Below, piece after piece: positions 62,652 to 64,000 of a stretch of DNA of 64,000 bases. The stretch covers positions 1-64,000 of the forward strand of contig CAZVCC010000005.1 in NCBI GenBank assembly GCA_964626015.1. The letters run 5' to 3'. Position numbers and translations under genes: made by a program. Every line of letters begins with the position of its first letter. Position 1 is the first letter of the stretch. Below the pieces are notes generated by a model that did not search any database, was not told the DNA's origin, and was given only the letters and a program-made list of their open reading frames with translations. This DNA is from CAIKZJ01 sp964626015. Lineage in GTDB: Bacteria; Bacteroidota; Ignavibacteria; Tepidaquicellales; Tepidaquicellaceae.

Positions 62652-63209
62652 TCAATTTTGAAGCAATTTCAGTATTTTTCCGTTAATTTCTTCTATTTCA
62701 CCAAGACCATTTATTTCCAGAATCTTTGTGTTGTTTTTATAATAGTCTAATACGCGGCTTGTTTCTTTACCGTACACTTTAAGTCTTTTGCGTATAATTT
62801 CTTCTGTGTCATCAATTCTGCCGCGTTTAAGAAGTCTCTCCACTATTTCATCCTCAGTAGTTTTAAGATACACTATTTCAACTTCTTTTATTCCCATTTT
62901 TTCAAATATTCTGTTAAGCTCAACTGCTTGCTCGTAGGTTCTTGGAAAACCGTCTAATATAAAACCTGATTTTCCATCAAGATTTTCTTTGAGCGCTTTA
63001 TAAACAATTTCTATCATTATATCGTCAGGTACTAGAGAGCCCTTTTCAACAATATGTTTTGCTTTTAAACCAATTTCTGATTGTTCATCAATCTCTTTTC
63101 TTAAAAATTCCCCTGTTGAAAAGTGAAATAGGTTTAGACTTTTTGCTATTAATTCCGATTGCGTACCTTTGCCTACGCCCGGAGGACCGAATATAATTAT
63201 CTGGTGCAT
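62652..63209 (-). CDS. adk: Adenylate kinase, short type
   Basis: The 185-residue enzyme has the P-loop IIFGPPGVGKGTQSELIAKS, STGEFLR, DGFPRTYEQA and a short LID (RGRIDDTEEIIRKRL) without zinc cysteines, so it is the short form. It interconverts ATP + AMP and 2 ADP. In many bacteria adk sits between secY and map; here it is 20 kb from that operon. rlmN is 16 bp upstream. Confidence 0.96.
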   Translation of the reverse strand: MHQIIIFGPPGVGKGTQSELIAKSLNLFHFSTGEFLRKEIDEQSEIGLKAKHIVEKGSLVPDDIMIEIVYKALKENLDGKSGFILDGFPRTYEQAVELNRIFEKMGIKEVEIVYLKTTEDEIVERLLKRGRIDDTEEIIRKRLKVYGKETSRVLDYYKNNTKILEINGLGEIEEINGKILKLLQN

Positions 63210-63225
63210 AAATGAAGTATTGAAG

Positions 63226-64000
63226 TTATAAAATTTTCTTAACTGCCAACTGCCCGCATGCAGCGTTTATATCCACTCCGCTGCTAGCTCTAATGTTAAC
63301 TGCTACTTTTTTGCTTCTCAAAATTTCTGTAAAATTGTATATTTTATTTGAATTTGAAAGTGAATTTTCTTTACTGAGATTAATTTTTTCATGGTTTTTT
63401 TCGTTTAGTTCCTTTATAGGTTCGGTAAGCTCAAAGTCAACGGGATGAAATGGAATAATGTTTATATTGCATGGAACCATCCTTGATAACTTTACTAGTC
63501 TGTTTATGTCATATTCTGTATCATTAAGTCCTTCAAAATATATATATTCGTATGTGATTTTATTTCCTGTAACTCTGTAAAAGTAAACAATTTCTTCATA
63601 CATCTTTTTCAGATTGTTTATCTTGCCCGTAGGTATAAGGCTTTCCCTGAATCCGTTGTCAGTGCTGTGTAAAGAGAAAGCAAGCTTAACGTTTGATAGT
63701 GCCGGATTATTTTTTATGTCGTCGGCTAATTTCTTTATTCGGTTCATAAAGCCTACAGTGGAAACAGTTATTCTTTTCGACGAAATACCTAAACCTCTTT
63801 TGTCTGTAAGTATTATTAGTGATCTTAAAACATTCTCGTAATTCAGTAAAGGTTCGCCCATTCCCATATAAACTACATTGGATGGAAAAACGTCAGTTAT
63901 ATTTATCATTTGGTAAACTTGTGAAACTATCTCTCCTGATGTAAGATTTCTGTTAAGGTTCATTTTACCGGTTGCACAAAATCCGCACCCGACGTTACAT
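63226..64000 (-). CDS. rlmN: 23S rRNA (adenine2503-C2)-methyltransferase RlmN, partial
   Basis: The gene continues past the window edge. At its visible start it has the radical-SAM motif CNVGCGFCATGKM, with the three Cys of CxxxCxxC. MGMGEPLLNYENVL, AFSLHSTDN, YEYIYFEGLND and the C-terminal SSGVDINAACGQLAVK with its catalytic Cys follow. It methylates A2503 of 23S rRNA and A37 of some tRNAs. Only the N-terminal part is missing. It is followed by adk after 16 bp. Confidence 0.95.
   Translation of the reverse strand, partial: CNVGCGFCATGKMNLNRNLTSGEIVSQVYQMINITDVFPSNVVYMGMGEPLLNYENVLRSLIILTDKRGLGISSKRITVSTVGFMNRIKKLADDIKNNPALSNVKLAFSLHSTDNGFRESLIPTGKINNLKKMYEEIVYFYRVTGNKITYEYIYFEGLNDTEYDINRLVKLSRMVPCNINIIPFHPVDFELTEPIKELNEKNHEKINLSKENSLSNSNKIYNFTEILRSKKVAVNIRASSGVDINAACGQLAVKKIL

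Overview
The window is an AT-rich stretch of a Bacteroidota/Chlorobiota-type chromosome, most likely from the Ignavibacteria or a close relative. Three secreted proteins end in a type IX secretion (T9SS) type A sorting domain of the NYPNPFNP...GxYFYRL...TKKMMLIK kind. They occur with a PorV/PorQ-like outer-membrane protein, a GWxTD-domain protein, a SusC-like TonB-dependent receptor, LptB/LptD and Fib_succ-type surface proteins. All assignments are from reading motifs; no database search was run.

Layout. 0-5.6 kb holds secreted proteins: two YCF48-like repeat proteins (one truncated), two tandem Fib_succ-domain proteins, and a divergently transcribed 5'-nucleotidase-like T9SS cargo. 5.7-12.4 kb (minus strand) holds a PLP aminotransferase, livF-livG-livM without livH or a binding protein, tRNA-Val, a membrane glycosyltransferase and gap. 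12.6-20.5 kb (plus) holds efp-accB-accC, a small membrane protein, an enoyl-ACP-reductase-like SDR, then a small zinc-ribbon-like protein, a 1132-residue tubulin/FtsZ-like protein and an FmdB zinc ribbon. 20.9-36.8 kb (minus) is an envelope region: lptB-pdxJ-CPBP-YbbR-GWxTD-PorV-like, a 1140-residue secreted protein, a TonB receptor, a T9SS cargo with Asp-boxes, a 2-hydroxyacid dehydrogenase and engB.

37-51.1 kb (minus) is the ribosomal protein super-operon, running from rplB to rplQ. It has three oddities. It begins at rplB, with rpsJ-rplC-rplD-rplW absent upstream. A tRNA-Gln(UUG) lies between rplR and rpsE. An outer-membrane beta-barrel gene with its own strong terminator lies between rpmD and rplO. 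51.5-54.9 kb (plus) holds a divergent aspartate kinase, tRNA-Gln(CUG), crcB, a DUF190 gene and an arylamine N-acetyltransferase. 54.9-64 kb (minus) holds a DUF1569 protein, dapF, an LptD-like protein, two TPM-domain proteins, two exbD, exbB, a STAS protein, adk and the 3' part of rlmN, which is cut by the window edge.

The most unusual non-genic signal is a set of four intergenic arrays with an exact 11-bp period (1881-2089, 9694-9737, 20691-20812, 53122-53198). The repeated word differs from array to array, and even within one array, but the 11-bp phase is kept. All four lie next to the 3' end of at least one gene and none lies in a divergent promoter gap. They are not CRISPRs and do not encode protein. 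They are my leading candidate for an undescribed element.
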